A stretch of 64,000 nucleotides of DNA from Aquimarina mytili (GCF_016735115.1 NZ_JAERQJ010000001.1:186001-250000), one strand, 5' to 3'. Positions 8,439 through 17,586 are shown, counted from the stretch's first letter. Program-made: numbers and translations. The notes: generated by a model not told the origin, from the sequence alone.

Positions 8439-9236
8439 TTATGTTATTTCTTTAATAATGATATAAATTCCCATTATCAAAACGAACCATCCAAATCCTT
8501 TCTCTAATTTTTTGCCTTCAATATAGTTGGATAAAAACATTCCTATAAAAATTCCTATGACCGAAATAGCAGTAAACATTAATAAGAAGCTCCACTCTAT
8601 TTCCAGATTTTGAATATCACCAATAAACCCGATAAGAGATTTAATAGCAATAATTAATAATGAAGTGGCTACCGCTTTTTTCATAGGTAGTTTTGCCAAC
8701 AGCACCAATGCCGGAATGATCAAAAAACCACCACCAGCGCCAACGATCCCAGTTAAAATACCCACTACAAAACCTTCAATTAAGATTAAAGGATAGTTGT
8801 ACACCTTTTCAGTTTTGGTTTCAATATCATTTTTGTTGTTTTTAATCATTGAAATTGAAGCCAATACCATAATGACTGAAAAAAATATCATAATCCCTAT
8901 ATTTTTAGTAATCATAAATCCTTGAACTGTAAAAAGATCATTCGGTATGGCGGGAACCAGATATTTTCTAGCAATATACACAGCAATTAATGCTGGGGTT
9001 GCAAAAACCAATGCTGTACGCAAATCGACCAGACCCTTTCTAAGATTCGTAAAAGTCCCTACAAGAGCAGAAACTCCTACTACAAATAAAGAGTATGCCG
9101 TTGCGGTTATTGGATTTATATACATAAGGTAGACAAATACAGGAACGGTTAATATTGAACCACCACCGCCAATTAAACCAAGTACAATTCCAATACATAA
9201 TGCTCCTGAGAAACCCAGAATTTCAGTTATTTCCAT
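8439..9236 (-). CDS. Sulfite exporter TauE/SafE family permease
   Basis: This is a 265-residue inner membrane protein with about eight hydrophobic helices. GLIGGGGSILTVPVFVYL near the N-terminus and GIVGAGGGFLIIPALVLL in the middle are the two glycine-rich repeat motifs of the TauE/SafE family. Such proteins export sulfite, sulfoacetate or related organosulfur anions. Here it could remove sulfite made by the neighbouring persulfide dioxygenase-like enzyme. I chose ATG at 9236 over a TTG one codon earlier. A Crp/Fnr-type palindrome lies 46 bases upstream. Confidence 0.9.
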   Translation of the reverse strand: MEITEILGFSGALCIGIVLGLIGGGGSILTVPVFVYLMYINPITATAYSLFVVGVSALVGTFTNLRKGLVDLRTALVFATPALIAVYIARKYLVPAIPNDLFTVQGFMITKNIGIMIFFSVIMVLASISMIKNNKNDIETKTEKVYNYPLILIEGFVVGILTGIVGAGGGFLIIPALVLLAKLPMKKAVATSLLIIAIKSLIGFIGDIQNLEIEWSFLLMFTAISVIGIFIGMFLSNYIEGKKLEKGFGWFVLIMGIYIIIKEIT

Positions 9237-9281
9237 CAATTATTTTTTTGCCAAAAATAATTTTAGGAATTCGGCGATACA

Positions 9282-9295
9282 GTAACATTTGTTAC
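9282..9295. promoter_or_regulatory. Crp/Fnr-type operator, site 3 (GTAACATTTGTTAC)
   Basis: An inverted repeat GTAACA-TT-TGTTAC lies between the stop of the crp/fnr-family gene and the start of tauE. It is the third copy of the shared operator. Confidence 0.75.
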
Positions 9296-9300
9296 ATACA

Positions 9301-9933
9301 CTAGAGCTGTATTACTTCGATATTATTTCGGTTAAGTTTTACTTTTCCATCATTTTCTAATTTTTTAAGAAGCCTTGAGATAACAACTCTGGAGGTATGT
9401 AGATCATATGCAATTTCTTGATGTGTATTGTTGATGATTTTATCTTGGTTAACCTTAGTTTTATCTTTAAGATATTTTAGTAATCGCTCATCCATTTTAA
9501 GAAAAGCAATACTATCGATGGTTTCAATAGCTTCATTTAAGCGTTTATGATAACTATCGAAGATGAATCTTCTCCAGGATTTATATTTTGCGGTCCATTC
9601 TTCCATTTTTTCAATAGGAATCATAATAAGTTTGGCATCGGTTTCGGCAATTGCCTTGATTTCACTTTTGTGATGCCCCAAACAACAGGATAATGTCATT
9701 GCACAAGTATCACCGGTTTCTAAAAAATACAATAGTAACTCATCTCCATCATTATCTTGTCTCAATATTTTTATGGCGCCATTAAGGATTAAAGGCATAG
9801 ATTTTATATAACTTCCTGGTTTGATTAGCTCAAAACCTTCTGGAATTTCTTTAAAAGTGCCTACTTCATTAATTTCCTCTACAAGTTCGTCTTCAAAAAA
9901 GTTTTTGTAATTATTTTTTATCTCCTGAATCAT
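9301..9933 (-). CDS. Crp/Fnr family transcriptional regulator
   Basis: This 210-residue regulator has a cyclic-nucleotide-binding-like beta-roll (about 20-120) and a C-terminal winged helix (about 145-205) whose recognition segment is YDLHTSRVVISRLLKKL. A cysteine-rich stretch DTCAMTLSCCLGHHK lies in the sensor domain. It does not fit the canonical Fnr iron-sulfur ligand spacing, so thiol/persulfide or haem sensing is possible but unproven. The gene is next to three sulfur units that each carry the palindrome GTAACA-NN-TGTTAC, so it is the natural candidate for their control. It overlaps the patatin gene by 23 bases. Confidence 0.9.
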   Translation of the reverse strand: MIQEIKNNYKNFFEDELVEEINEVGTFKEIPEGFELIKPGSYIKSMPLILNGAIKILRQDNDGDELLLYFLETGDTCAMTLSCCLGHHKSEIKAIAETDAKLIMIPIEKMEEWTAKYKSWRRFIFDSYHKRLNEAIETIDSIAFLKMDERLLKYLKDKTKVNQDKIINNTHQEIAYDLHTSRVVISRLLKKLENDGKVKLNRNNIEVIQL

Positions 9934-10708
9934 TTTCTTGATTTTTTAGAAATAGTGATATCTGTTGTTTTGCTTCCTCGTATCCCATATCATATACTTT
10001 TTCTAAGCTACTACTATTAAAAATACCATGATTAACTAACTTTTTTGGTTGTACTACAATGTCGCATTGTTTAAATTTTACTTCGGCATTGGGCATGGCT
10101 CTAAGATAATAAGCGCGTTGCATAACGTTATAAGAGTGTTTAAAATCTGTGATTTTTGGTTTCTTTATTGGTGATACATCTATGCCAATAATAAAGTCGC
10201 ATTTTTTTTTCAATGGTTGTATCGGAAAATTGTCCAAAATACCGCCATCGGCATACAACTCTCCATCGATCATTACAGGGGTAAAAACTCCAGGAAATGC
10301 AGCAGATGCCAATATGGGTTTAATAAGTTCTCCAGTGTCGAATACTTTTGTAGTTCCTTCTACCAGATTTGTAGCGGTTATACATAGTTTTTTCTGTAAG
10401 GCTTCAAAAGAATTATCTGGGAAAAAGGTTTTGAGATCATCTAAAAATTTTTCAGAATCTAAGAAACCAGCTTTTTTTCTGGTAAATCGGTTGAATTTAA
10501 ATATAGGGGTTTTTTTAAAGAAATCTTTAATCTCTTCAGGAGAATAACCACCAGCATACAAAGAACCTACAATAGCACCAGCACTAGTGCCCGAAATATA
10601 TTTAGGAACTATATTAGCTTCTTCAAAAGCTTGTATGGCACCGATATGAGCAACGCCTTTAAACCCTCCGCCCGATAAAACTAATCCTATGTTTTTTGAA
10701 TTTTTCAT
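9911..10708 (-). CDS. Patatin-like phospholipase
   Basis: This is a 265-residue lipid acyl hydrolase. The oxyanion hole GGGFKG, nucleophile motif GTSAG (G-x-S-x-G) and catalytic Asp in YADGG form the Ser-Asp dyad. It resembles the bacterial RssA/YchK-like group, which is cytoplasmic. I chose ATG at 10708, which places the GLVLSGGG motif close to the N-terminus; ATG at 10717 is also possible and TTG at 10747 is unlikely. It follows the cardiolipin synthase gene with almost no gap, so both may act in membrane phospholipid turnover. Confidence 0.9.
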   Translation of the reverse strand: MKNSKNIGLVLSGGGFKGVAHIGAIQAFEEANIVPKYISGTSAGAIVGSLYAGGYSPEEIKDFFKKTPIFKFNRFTRKKAGFLDSEKFLDDLKTFFPDNSFEALQKKLCITATNLVEGTTKVFDTGELIKPILASAAFPGVFTPVMIDGELYADGGILDNFPIQPLKKKCDFIIGIDVSPIKKPKITDFKHSYNVMQRAYYLRAMPNAEVKFKQCDIVVQPKKLVNHGIFNSSSLEKVYDMGYEEAKQQISLFLKNQENDSGDKK

Positions 10709-10718
10709 TACATGCATG

Positions 10719-12137
10719 TTATAAAACTGGACTAAATATTTTAGCAATCCCTTCTTTTATTTTATTCTGCCATGGTCGTTGTACAAAGGTATCATACTTC
10801 AATTGAATACTTTTATTACAATCCTTTAAAAAATCATTTTTCAGTGCTATTGCAAAGATATCATCATAAATGACTGCATTTACCTCGTAATTATGCTCAA
10901 AACTTCTGATATCCATATTCGTAGTTCCGATAGAAGAAATGGTGTTGTCTGCTACAATTATTTTGCTGTGTAAGAAGTTTTCAGGAAAAAGATAGATACT
11001 CACTCCTGTTTTCAATAGATCTTCAAAATATGATCGAACACACCATCGTACAATTTTACTATCGGATTTGTCTGAAAGTAATAATCGAACATCAACACCA
11101 CTTAATGCAGCAACTTGTAACGCTTTTAAAATTCCTTCACCCGGAATAATATAGGGATTGATAATATACACATATTCTCTTGCTTGGTTGATGATTGAGA
11201 AATAGGCCTGTTGTGTTGAAGAAAAATCTGAATCGGGCCCGCTATGCACAATTTGAGCACTAGAATTTCCAATTTTTGGATGTCGTATAAAGTAAGTTGA
11301 ACTCAAAATATGATCATCGTTGGTAGTGGAATACCAATCCATAGCAAACACAGCATGTAAACTGTTTACAATAGGTCCTTCAAGTTTAATATGTCTGTCG
11401 TGCCAGATTCCTAGATAAGGATCACCTTTGATATATTTATCTGAAACATTTATACCTCCAGTAAAGGCTATTTTGTCGTCGATAACAATAATTTTCCGAT
11501 GGTTTCGGTAGTTAATCGAGGATAAAAATTTTCCAAATTGTATGGGTAAAAAGCTATACACTTCGCATCCGCAATTTCTTAATTCTTTTATATATTTTTT
11601 GCTTAAAGAGAAACTTCCGATACCATCATATAGAATACGTATGGATACCCCTTTTTTACTTTTGGATTCGAAAAGCTGAAGAAGTCGATTGGCTAATTCA
11701 CCATTTTCAAAAATATAATACTGTAAATGAATGAATTTTTCAGCTTTTTCGAGAGCAGAAAATATTGCGTTAAAAGTAGCTTCTCCATCTTTCAGTAATG
11801 TAATTTTGTTGTTAGAACTTGGAGCAAAACCACTATTTTTCGAAATTAAATCGATAACTCTTCGATGTTCTTGGTATTCTGAGGCGGGCATTGGGTCATA
11901 ACTCTCTTCTGTTCGTTGTACGTATGCGGCAATTTGCTGATTTTTTTGTTCAAAAAGCTTATTCTTTCTTCGATTTCTTCCCAAGGAAAGATACAATAGC
12001 ATTCCGCCAACCGGGATCGTAAAAATGGCAAGCATCCATGCTAGTGTTTTAGTCGGACGAATCCCGTTTAGAAGTAACTTTACAATAATAAAAATTCCGA
12101 TCAGGATATATACAATAAGAAGAATAGTAAATATCAT
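10719..12137 (-). CDS. cls: Cardiolipin synthase (phospholipase D superfamily)
   Basis: This 472-residue inner membrane enzyme condenses two phosphatidylglycerols to cardiolipin and glycerol. Two N-terminal transmembrane helices (about 1-20 and 33-53, the PLDc_N segment) are followed by two HKD motifs: NHRKIIVIDDKIAFTGG (about 215) and HSKIIVADNTISSIGTTN (about 390). Length fits the ClsA family. It heads a run with patatin and the crp/fnr regulator and follows the Usp gene after 24 bases, so an envelope-stress operon is plausible. Confidence 0.93.
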   Translation of the reverse strand: MIFTILLIVYILIGIFIIVKLLLNGIRPTKTLAWMLAIFTIPVGGMLLYLSLGRNRRKNKLFEQKNQQIAAYVQRTEESYDPMPASEYQEHRRVIDLISKNSGFAPSSNNKITLLKDGEATFNAIFSALEKAEKFIHLQYYIFENGELANRLLQLFESKSKKGVSIRILYDGIGSFSLSKKYIKELRNCGCEVYSFLPIQFGKFLSSINYRNHRKIIVIDDKIAFTGGINVSDKYIKGDPYLGIWHDRHIKLEGPIVNSLHAVFAMDWYSTTNDDHILSSTYFIRHPKIGNSSAQIVHSGPDSDFSSTQQAYFSIINQAREYVYIINPYIIPGEGILKALQVAALSGVDVRLLLSDKSDSKIVRWCVRSYFEDLLKTGVSIYLFPENFLHSKIIVADNTISSIGTTNMDIRSFEHNYEVNAVIYDDIFAIALKNDFLKDCNKSIQLKYDTFVQRPWQNKIKEGIAKIFSPVL

Positions 12138-12161
12138 GAGAATTAATGATTTTGCAAGGTA

Positions 12162-12998
12162 TTAGCTATGCATAATTAATAAAGGAACTCGGGTTCCATA
12201 GCTGATTTTTGAAGTCTCAGAACCTTTAAAAAATCGTTCCAAAAAAGTTTCTCTCTTAACAAACATGGCCGTCATATCAACATCCATGATTTGCACAAAA
12301 CTATTAATGGCTAGTGCTGTTGGCACATTGATTATAGAATGAAAAGTATGATTGATCCCTTTAAAGAATTCTTTCATATGTTTTTTGTCATCAAATTCAG
12401 CTACGGTCACTGTTTCATCTTCCTTTACTTTAAGGATACGTAATGATGATTTATACTTAGTGATCGTATCCATTAAGGGCTCTATGCCAGTAGTAATAAA
12501 ACGGTCTCTATAATCAATTGTAAATAAAACGATCTTAGGTTTTTTGAAATGATACCCTTGAGGGATTGCTAACACTGGGCAATCTATTTTTCGGATAACG
12601 TTAAGCGTATTACTTCCAAAAACTACTTCTGAAGCACTTGTGGCACCATTGGTTCCCATAACGATTAGATCTATATTTTTAGAAGCAATGGCTTGCCTAA
12701 TGGCATCGGTAAAAATATCATAATCCGTAATGGCATGATACGAATAGGCTTGGTTAGGATATTGTAGTTTAAGGTCCTCAATCATGGTTTTAAGTTTCCT
12801 TTTTGCTTCACTAAGTACGGATTGATGCACAGATGTATTTGCCGGAGCGGCCATAAGATCATCAGTTGTATAACTAGATGCTTTCTGTACATTAAGAAGA
12901 TAAAATGTACAGAGTTCGTTTTTAAAATATTCCATGGCAAACAATATGGCATTCTTTGCATTATCAGAAAAATCGGTCGGAAGCAGGATATTTTTCAT
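12162..12998 (-). CDS. Universal stress protein, tandem UspA domains
   Basis: This 278-residue protein starts with the UspA strand ILLPTDFSDNAKNAILFA. The first domain (about 1-145) keeps the nucleotide-binding-like motif VMGTNGATSASEVVFGSNT (G-x2-G-x9-G-S/T type), so it may bind ATP. The second domain (about 155-278) is divergent and lacks the motif. Its role is general stress survival. It is first in the minus-strand run Usp-cls-patatin-crp/fnr. Confidence 0.88.
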   Translation of the reverse strand: MKNILLPTDFSDNAKNAILFAMEYFKNELCTFYLLNVQKASSYTTDDLMAAPANTSVHQSVLSEAKRKLKTMIEDLKLQYPNQAYSYHAITDYDIFTDAIRQAIASKNIDLIVMGTNGATSASEVVFGSNTLNVIRKIDCPVLAIPQGYHFKKPKIVLFTIDYRDRFITTGIEPLMDTITKYKSSLRILKVKEDETVTVAEFDDKKHMKEFFKGINHTFHSIINVPTALAINSFVQIMDVDMTAMFVKRETFLERFFKGSETSKISYGTRVPLLIMHS

Positions 12999-13159
12999 TG
13001 TAATGGTTTTTGTATCCTTAAAATTAGCCCAGATTCAATAGGATAACAATGATATTTATCATACTGTAATGAGAGTCCTCTTTCTTAATCTTATATTAAA
13101 ATTATCGATAATGCCTTTTAAAGTGTAACATAAAGAGGTAGAAGAAAGTCTTATTCTAC

Positions 13160-14143
13160 ATGGGCAGGATTCTATCATTCATAGTATTGTATTTGATTTG
13201 TAATACTTCAATTATAGCAAATGATAGTGCGTCTTGGATTTTCTCATCAGAGAGTGGTATTATATTTCCTAAAGCTGAAATTCTTAATGAGTATACCGCC
13301 CGAATTCCGTTTAAACTTGTCGACCGTTTAATTGTTGTTGAAGCAGAACTTCATAGTAAAAAAGGTAGTTTTATAATCGATACCGGATCAGAAATATTGA
13401 TGTTAAACGAAATACATTTTCCACAAAAAGATCATTTTTTTACCAAAAGAAAACAAACTTCTGGTGTTATTGCTGTGATGGACGATACATTCGAACAAAA
13501 TGTAAAAGAGTTTATATTGCAAAATTTTAACCTAAAAAATCAAATTTCAGACATCGTTGATTTATCTCATATTGAGAAAGCAAAAAAAATGCATTTATTA
13601 GGGATCATAGGATATAGTATTCTGAAAGATTATGAAGTATTTATAGATATGCACCTAAATCAGATTACATTAACCAAGGTTGATACATTAGGGGTTAAAT
13701 TAGACCAGAATGTCTATGCTGAGAAAATTACTGACAGTGTCAATTTTGATTTGAGAACTCATACTATTGTTGTAGAAGGATATATTGGAGATCAACCTGT
13801 AAAATTTGGATTAGATACTGCTGCCGAGTTTAATCAAATAAATAAAAGACTAAGAAAAAAAGCACTAAAGTATTTTTATCCAAAGAAACGATTGGTATTA
13901 TTAGGAGCCAGTAATAACAAGATTGAAGTTATGGCAGGAAAATTGTATCGTGTAAAGCTAAGTGAAACGGTTTATTTTGGACCTATGAATACAATATTGA
14001 CCAATTTAAATAAGATGAATGAAGCTTTTGGAACTGATTTGGATGGTGTTTTGGGATACGAATTCTTTCAACAAAAAAGAACTATTATCAATTATCAAAA
14101 AGAAAAGCTTTATTTTGTAGATTACCCAATACGAAGAAATTGA
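13160..14143 (+). CDS. Secreted double retropepsin-like aspartyl protease
   Basis: This 327-residue protein has an N-terminal signal peptide (about 1-20). Two similar halves follow, each a retropepsin-like clan AA domain. The first has FIIDTGSE (about 75) and LLGIIGYSIL. The second has FGLDTAAE (about 217) and LDGVLGYEFF. The D-T-G and D-T-A triads, each paired with a hydrophobic-hydrophobic-G flap partner, suggest an intramolecular pseudo-dimer like a pepsin, but built from bacterial-type domains. Substrates are unknown. The downstream CBM48 gene overlaps by four bases (stop TGA inside its TTG start region), showing translational coupling. Confidence 0.8.
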   Translation: MGRILSFIVLYLICNTSIIANDSASWIFSSESGIIFPKAEILNEYTARIPFKLVDRLIVVEAELHSKKGSFIIDTGSEILMLNEIHFPQKDHFFTKRKQTSGVIAVMDDTFEQNVKEFILQNFNLKNQISDIVDLSHIEKAKKMHLLGIIGYSILKDYEVFIDMHLNQITLTKVDTLGVKLDQNVYAEKITDSVNFDLRTHTIVVEGYIGDQPVKFGLDTAAEFNQINKRLRKKALKYFYPKKRLVLLGASNNKIEVMAGKLYRVKLSETVYFGPMNTILTNLNKMNEAFGTDLDGVLGYEFFQQKRTIINYQKEKLYFVDYPIRRN

Positions 14144-15105
14144 GTAGAACCATATTATATAGCTTTCTTTTTTTACTTGCTTTTGCAAGCAGTTACTCTT
14201 ATGCCCAAACCGAGTCTTTTAAAGGGTATAGAATAGAAGGTGATGATCTAGTCTTTATCTTTGATAAGAGAGATTATAAAATTGCTACAGCAGATAATTT
14301 TAGTAATGTATTTGATTTTGACGATCTGGATATAAAAAGAGTTGTAGTAGCGGGGGAGTTCAATAATTGGTCAAAGAATAACTGGAACATGACCAAAATT
14401 GATGAGAACCGATATGAATTAAGAAAAAAACTAAGTGATTTTACAGATGAATTTTCTTGGGAATTCAAATTTGTAATAAACAATGCCTATTGGGCAGAAC
14501 CTGCCAAAGAATATGGTAATGCAGTTAGAGCTTTTAAGAATGGACATGCATTACAAGCCTATAATCTAAAAATGTACACGGCTTATCCTGATGAAGAAGG
14601 AAATATAACATTTACACTTAATGGCTATACTGAGGCCAGAAAAGTAGTACTAAGTGGTAGTTTTAATAAGTGGAACGAAGAACTTTTTAGAATGACCAAG
14701 AGCGAAGATTGTTGGACAATAACTCTAAAGATAAAACCGGGAGAATACGAATATAAATTTATAGTCGATGGGGATTGGATTGAAGATCCTGATAACCCCT
14801 TAAAAAAGAGAAATGAGTTTAACCAATACAACTCCTTTATAGATATTAAAGCACCTAAAGAGTTTATACTTAATGGTAATCTAGAGGCACAAGAAGTTAT
14901 TCTAACAGGGTCATTTAATAACTGGTCAGAACATGAGAGTAAAATGACCAAAACCAAAAGTGGATGGGTAGATACTCTTATGCTTTCCGGAGGGAAATAT
15001 CATTATAAGTACATCGTAGATAACAAATGGATCTTAGATCCCGATAATACTGTAAAAGAGTATGATGCCCATGGGAATGTGAATTCTGTTTGTATTGTGA
15101 AATAA
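14140..15105 (+). CDS. Secreted protein with three CBM48/AMPK-type glycogen-binding modules
   Basis: This 321-residue exported protein starts at TTG and has a signal peptide ending SSYSYAQ (about 23). Three early-set modules follow: RVVVAGEFNNWSKNNWNMTK (about 66), KVVLSGSFNKWNEELFRMTK (about 166) and EVILTGSFNNWSEHESKMTK (about 250). Each has the G-x-FN-x-W and YKFIVD or YKYIVD features of the AMPK-beta/CBM48 family. No catalytic domain is visible, so it should bind alpha-glucan or another polymer at the cell surface or in the periplasm. It is co-translated with the aspartyl protease-like gene. It converges on moaA with seven bases between the stops. Confidence 0.88.
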   Translation: MSRTILYSFLFLLAFASSYSYAQTESFKGYRIEGDDLVFIFDKRDYKIATADNFSNVFDFDDLDIKRVVVAGEFNNWSKNNWNMTKIDENRYELRKKLSDFTDEFSWEFKFVINNAYWAEPAKEYGNAVRAFKNGHALQAYNLKMYTAYPDEEGNITFTLNGYTEARKVVLSGSFNKWNEELFRMTKSEDCWTITLKIKPGEYEYKFIVDGDWIEDPDNPLKKRNEFNQYNSFIDIKAPKEFILNGNLEAQEVILTGSFNNWSEHESKMTKTKSGWVDTLMLSGGKYHYKYIVDNKWILDPDNTVKEYDAHGNVNSVCIVK

Positions 15106-15112
15106 TGCAATT

Positions 15113-16114
15113 TTATCCCCCAATAGTAATCATACTTCGATTATTATGCCCGTCTATTTTTTTGAATTTCTCTATAGTGTCCATTCCATTGCGGATTTTA
15201 AATTTGGATTGAACAGTTTTTTGAATAATAGGGGATATAGATTTTCCTTTGCGTAGTGCAGTTAGTACATCTGATTCTTTTGAAGAAAACAAACAATTTT
15301 TGATCTGTCCGTTAGCCGTTAGACGAATCCTATTGCAACCATCACAAAACGGATTAGTAACAGAGCTTATAATGGCAAAAGTGCCTTGGTAGTCTTTAAT
15401 CTGATAACTTTTTGTAGTATCGTTAGGAGCATCTTTAAGTTTTACGATACGATCTTTTTCGAAGTTAGCATTAACTTGAGAAAGTATTTCTTGTAAAGAA
15501 ACAAGTTTATCCATATTCCATTGATTGCCATCAAAAGGCATAAATTCTATGAAACGCACATGCAAGGGGAAGTTCTTACTTAAATTAATGAAATCAATAA
15601 TCTCATTATCATTGAATCCCTTCATTAAAACACAGTTTACCTTCACATGAAACCCTTCTTTCACCAATAACAGAATATTTTGATACACTTTCTCAAAATA
15701 ATTTCTTCTGGTGATTTCTTTATTTTTTGTATCATCTAAAGAGTCCAAGCTTACGTTTAGCGCTTTGATACCGCATTTCTTGAAAAGGTCGATAAACTTA
15801 TCAATGATGACTCCATTTGAGGTTAGTGTAAGTTCTACTGGAAGTGAAGCAAGTTTTTCAATAATAAGAGCAGCATCTTTGCGAACTAAAGGTTCTCCGC
15901 CGGTTAAACGAATTTTTGTGACACCATGATCCACAAATTCTTTGGCAATAGCGTAAATCTCTTCATAGGTCATGATATGTGCCTTGGGAGATAATTGAAT
16001 TCCATCTGCAGGCATACAATATGTACAACGAAGATTACATCGCTCTGTAAGCGAGATCCTAAGGTAGTTGTGTTTTCTACCAAATGTATCTGTAAGTATG
16101 TTAGATTTAGTCAT
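15113..16114 (-). CDS. moaA: GTP 3',8-cyclase MoaA
   Basis: This 333-residue radical SAM enzyme converts GTP to the 3',8-cyclo form in the first step of molybdopterin synthesis. The N-terminal cluster motif is CNLRCTYC (CxxxCxxC, about 25-32). A C-terminal second cluster is formed by NPFCDGCNRIRLT and the Cys of IKNCLF. LTGGEPLVRKD is the SAM-binding GGE motif. The end HNNRSMITIGG keeps the GG tail. It is the last gene of the cofactor operon and overlaps moaCB by eight bases. Confidence 0.96.
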   Translation of the reverse strand: MTKSNILTDTFGRKHNYLRISLTERCNLRCTYCMPADGIQLSPKAHIMTYEEIYAIAKEFVDHGVTKIRLTGGEPLVRKDAALIIEKLASLPVELTLTSNGVIIDKFIDLFKKCGIKALNVSLDSLDDTKNKEITRRNYFEKVYQNILLLVKEGFHVKVNCVLMKGFNDNEIIDFINLSKNFPLHVRFIEFMPFDGNQWNMDKLVSLQEILSQVNANFEKDRIVKLKDAPNDTTKSYQIKDYQGTFAIISSVTNPFCDGCNRIRLTANGQIKNCLFSSKESDVLTALRKGKSISPIIQKTVQSKFKIRNGMDTIEKFKKIDGHNNRSMITIGG

Positions 16115-17018
16115 GTCTTGCTCCTTTTAAAATTCTAAATACATGCAGTACTTCAGGAAAAATGGACTCCATAGATTCTTTGGCGCCATTGGTCGATCCT
16201 GGCAGCGCCATCACTAAGGTGTTTTTAATAGTTCCTACCACACTTCTTGATAACATTGCGTAGGGCATACGATCCTGTCCATATTTTCGAATGGCCTCTT
16301 CAATTCCCGGGATTGTTCTGTCTAAAAGAGGTCGTAACGCTTCTGGAGTTACGTCTCTTGGCGATAAACCCGTACCCCCAGTATAAATAATTAGGTCAGC
16401 ACCTTGCTCTTGATATTGCTTTGCTTTTTCGCGAATGATTTCTATTTCATCAGGAATTATAATATAATCCAGAATATCAACTTCGCTGTTTTCCAATGCT
16501 GCTATAATAGCTTTACCGGCTTTATCCTCTTTTTTCCCTTCAGAAATGGTATCAGAGCATACAATTACTGAAGCCTTAAGATCTCTTCTAAATTTATCTT
16601 TATAATCTGATTTCCCTCCTTTTTTATCGAGTAGTTTAATATGATGGATTTCTACTCCTTTATCAATGGGTTTTAGCATGTCGTACATATTTAAAGCAAC
16701 TATGCTAGCACCATGCATGGCTTCGACTTCAACACCAGTTTTATAAATCGTTTTTATAGTAACCAAAACGGTAATCTCCAGGCCGTTTATAGAATAGTCA
16801 ATCCCGGTATATTCAATAGGTAAAGGATGACAGTCTGGTAGCAGATCCGGAGTCTTTTTTACACCAAGTAACCCTGCGGCTTTGCTCATAGCAAACACGT
16901 CTCCTTTGGGTACGGTACCATTTTGAATGGCATCGATAGTTTCAGGTTTGCTTACTTTTACAACTGCTTGTGCCGTGGCAATTCTTAATGTGGATGTTTT
17001 ATGTGTGATGTCTACCAT
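16107..17018 (-). CDS. moaCB: Bifunctional MoaC / MoaB(MogA) molybdopterin protein
   Basis: This 303-residue fusion has cyclic pyranopterin monophosphate synthase MoaC at the N-terminus (about 1-150, with the DLLPDCHPLP and VEVEAMHGASIVAL motifs). The C-terminus (about 155-300) is a MoaB/MogA domain with IIYTGGTGLSPRDVTPEA, the molybdopterin-binding TGGTG loop. So one polypeptide covers ring rearrangement and probably MPT adenylylation. Such fusions are known in Bacteroidota. It sits between moaE and moaA, with a two-hairpin repeat just upstream. Confidence 0.94.
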   Translation of the reverse strand: MVDITHKTSTLRIATAQAVVKVSKPETIDAIQNGTVPKGDVFAMSKAAGLLGVKKTPDLLPDCHPLPIEYTGIDYSINGLEITVLVTIKTIYKTGVEVEAMHGASIVALNMYDMLKPIDKGVEIHHIKLLDKKGGKSDYKDKFRRDLKASVIVCSDTISEGKKEDKAGKAIIAALENSEVDILDYIIIPDEIEIIREKAKQYQEQGADLIIYTGGTGLSPRDVTPEALRPLLDRTIPGIEEAIRKYGQDRMPYAMLSRSVVGTIKNTLVMALPGSTNGAKESMESIFPEVLHVFRILKGARHD

Positions 17019-17052
17019 AATTATAGTTACACTTTTTTATGTTTTTGTGTTT

Positions 17053-17129
17053 GTCATCCCAGTGAAGACTGGGATCCATAGTACATATATCGTATTCATA
17101 CTTGGATTCCGGCCTACGCCGGAATGACA
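17053..17129. repeat. Two-hairpin dispersed repeat (REP/BIME-like)
   Basis: Stem 1 is ATCCCAGT-gaag-ACTGGGAT (17056-17075). Stem 2 is ATTCCGGC-ctac-GCCGGAAT (17106-17125). The outer ends TGTCATCCC and GGAATGACA are near inverted repeats, so the whole 77-bp element is palindromic. It is far more GC-rich than its surroundings. It resembles the widespread GTCATTCCGGC-type dispersed repeat of many bacterial genomes and lies inside the moa operon between moaE and moaCB. Confidence 0.7.
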
Positions 17130-17142
17130 GATTGGTATTTTC

Positions 17143-17586
17143 TTAAGTATTTTGTTTCCATTGATGTGTCTGATCTTCAAAAACTTCTTTCCCGAAAACA
17201 GGAACATCTGCTTTGATAGCCTCAACAACATATTCCAGGGCTTCAAAAACCACTCTTCTTCTAGGTGAAGACACAAAAACAAATAAGCAAATTTCTCCGG
17301 CATTTACCTTTCCTAAACTATGATAAATATGCATACAGGTAAGATCAAATTTTTCGAATGTAGCTTCTCTAATTTCATGAAATTTTTGGTTTGCCATCTC
17401 TTCATAAGCGGTGTAATCAATAGCCGTAATAATTTTCCCTTCAATTTCATCGGCACGCACTTGTCCTAAAAAGATATTGTGTGCTCCAATACTCGTTTTT
17501 GTTTGATGCTTGGCAATAGAATTTCCTATAAATTCTGACGAAATTGCACCTTCTACAAATACATTTTTTAGTTTCTTTTTTTCCAT
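17143..17586 (-). CDS. moaE: Molybdopterin synthase catalytic subunit MoaE
   Basis: This 147-residue protein is the large subunit of molybdopterin synthase, which uses MoaD thiocarboxylate to put two sulfurs on precursor Z. Visible motifs are GAHNIFLGQVR, YTAYEEMANQKFHEI, HSLGKVNAGE and VFVSSPRRRVVFEALE, and a C-terminal VPVFGKEVFED-x3-QWKQN. The Lys of the VFGKE segment is the catalytic residue known from MoaE. It lies between moeB and moaCB. Confidence 0.95.
   Translation of the reverse strand: MEKKKLKNVFVEGAISSEFIGNSIAKHQTKTSIGAHNIFLGQVRADEIEGKIITAIDYTAYEEMANQKFHEIREATFEKFDLTCMHIYHSLGKVNAGEICLFVFVSSPRRRVVFEALEYVVEAIKADVPVFGKEVFEDQTHQWKQNT

Noticed and set aside
17037..17303. Minus-strand ORF across the moaE 3' end
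   Set aside because: It is a frame shadow of moaE and the two-hairpin repeat.
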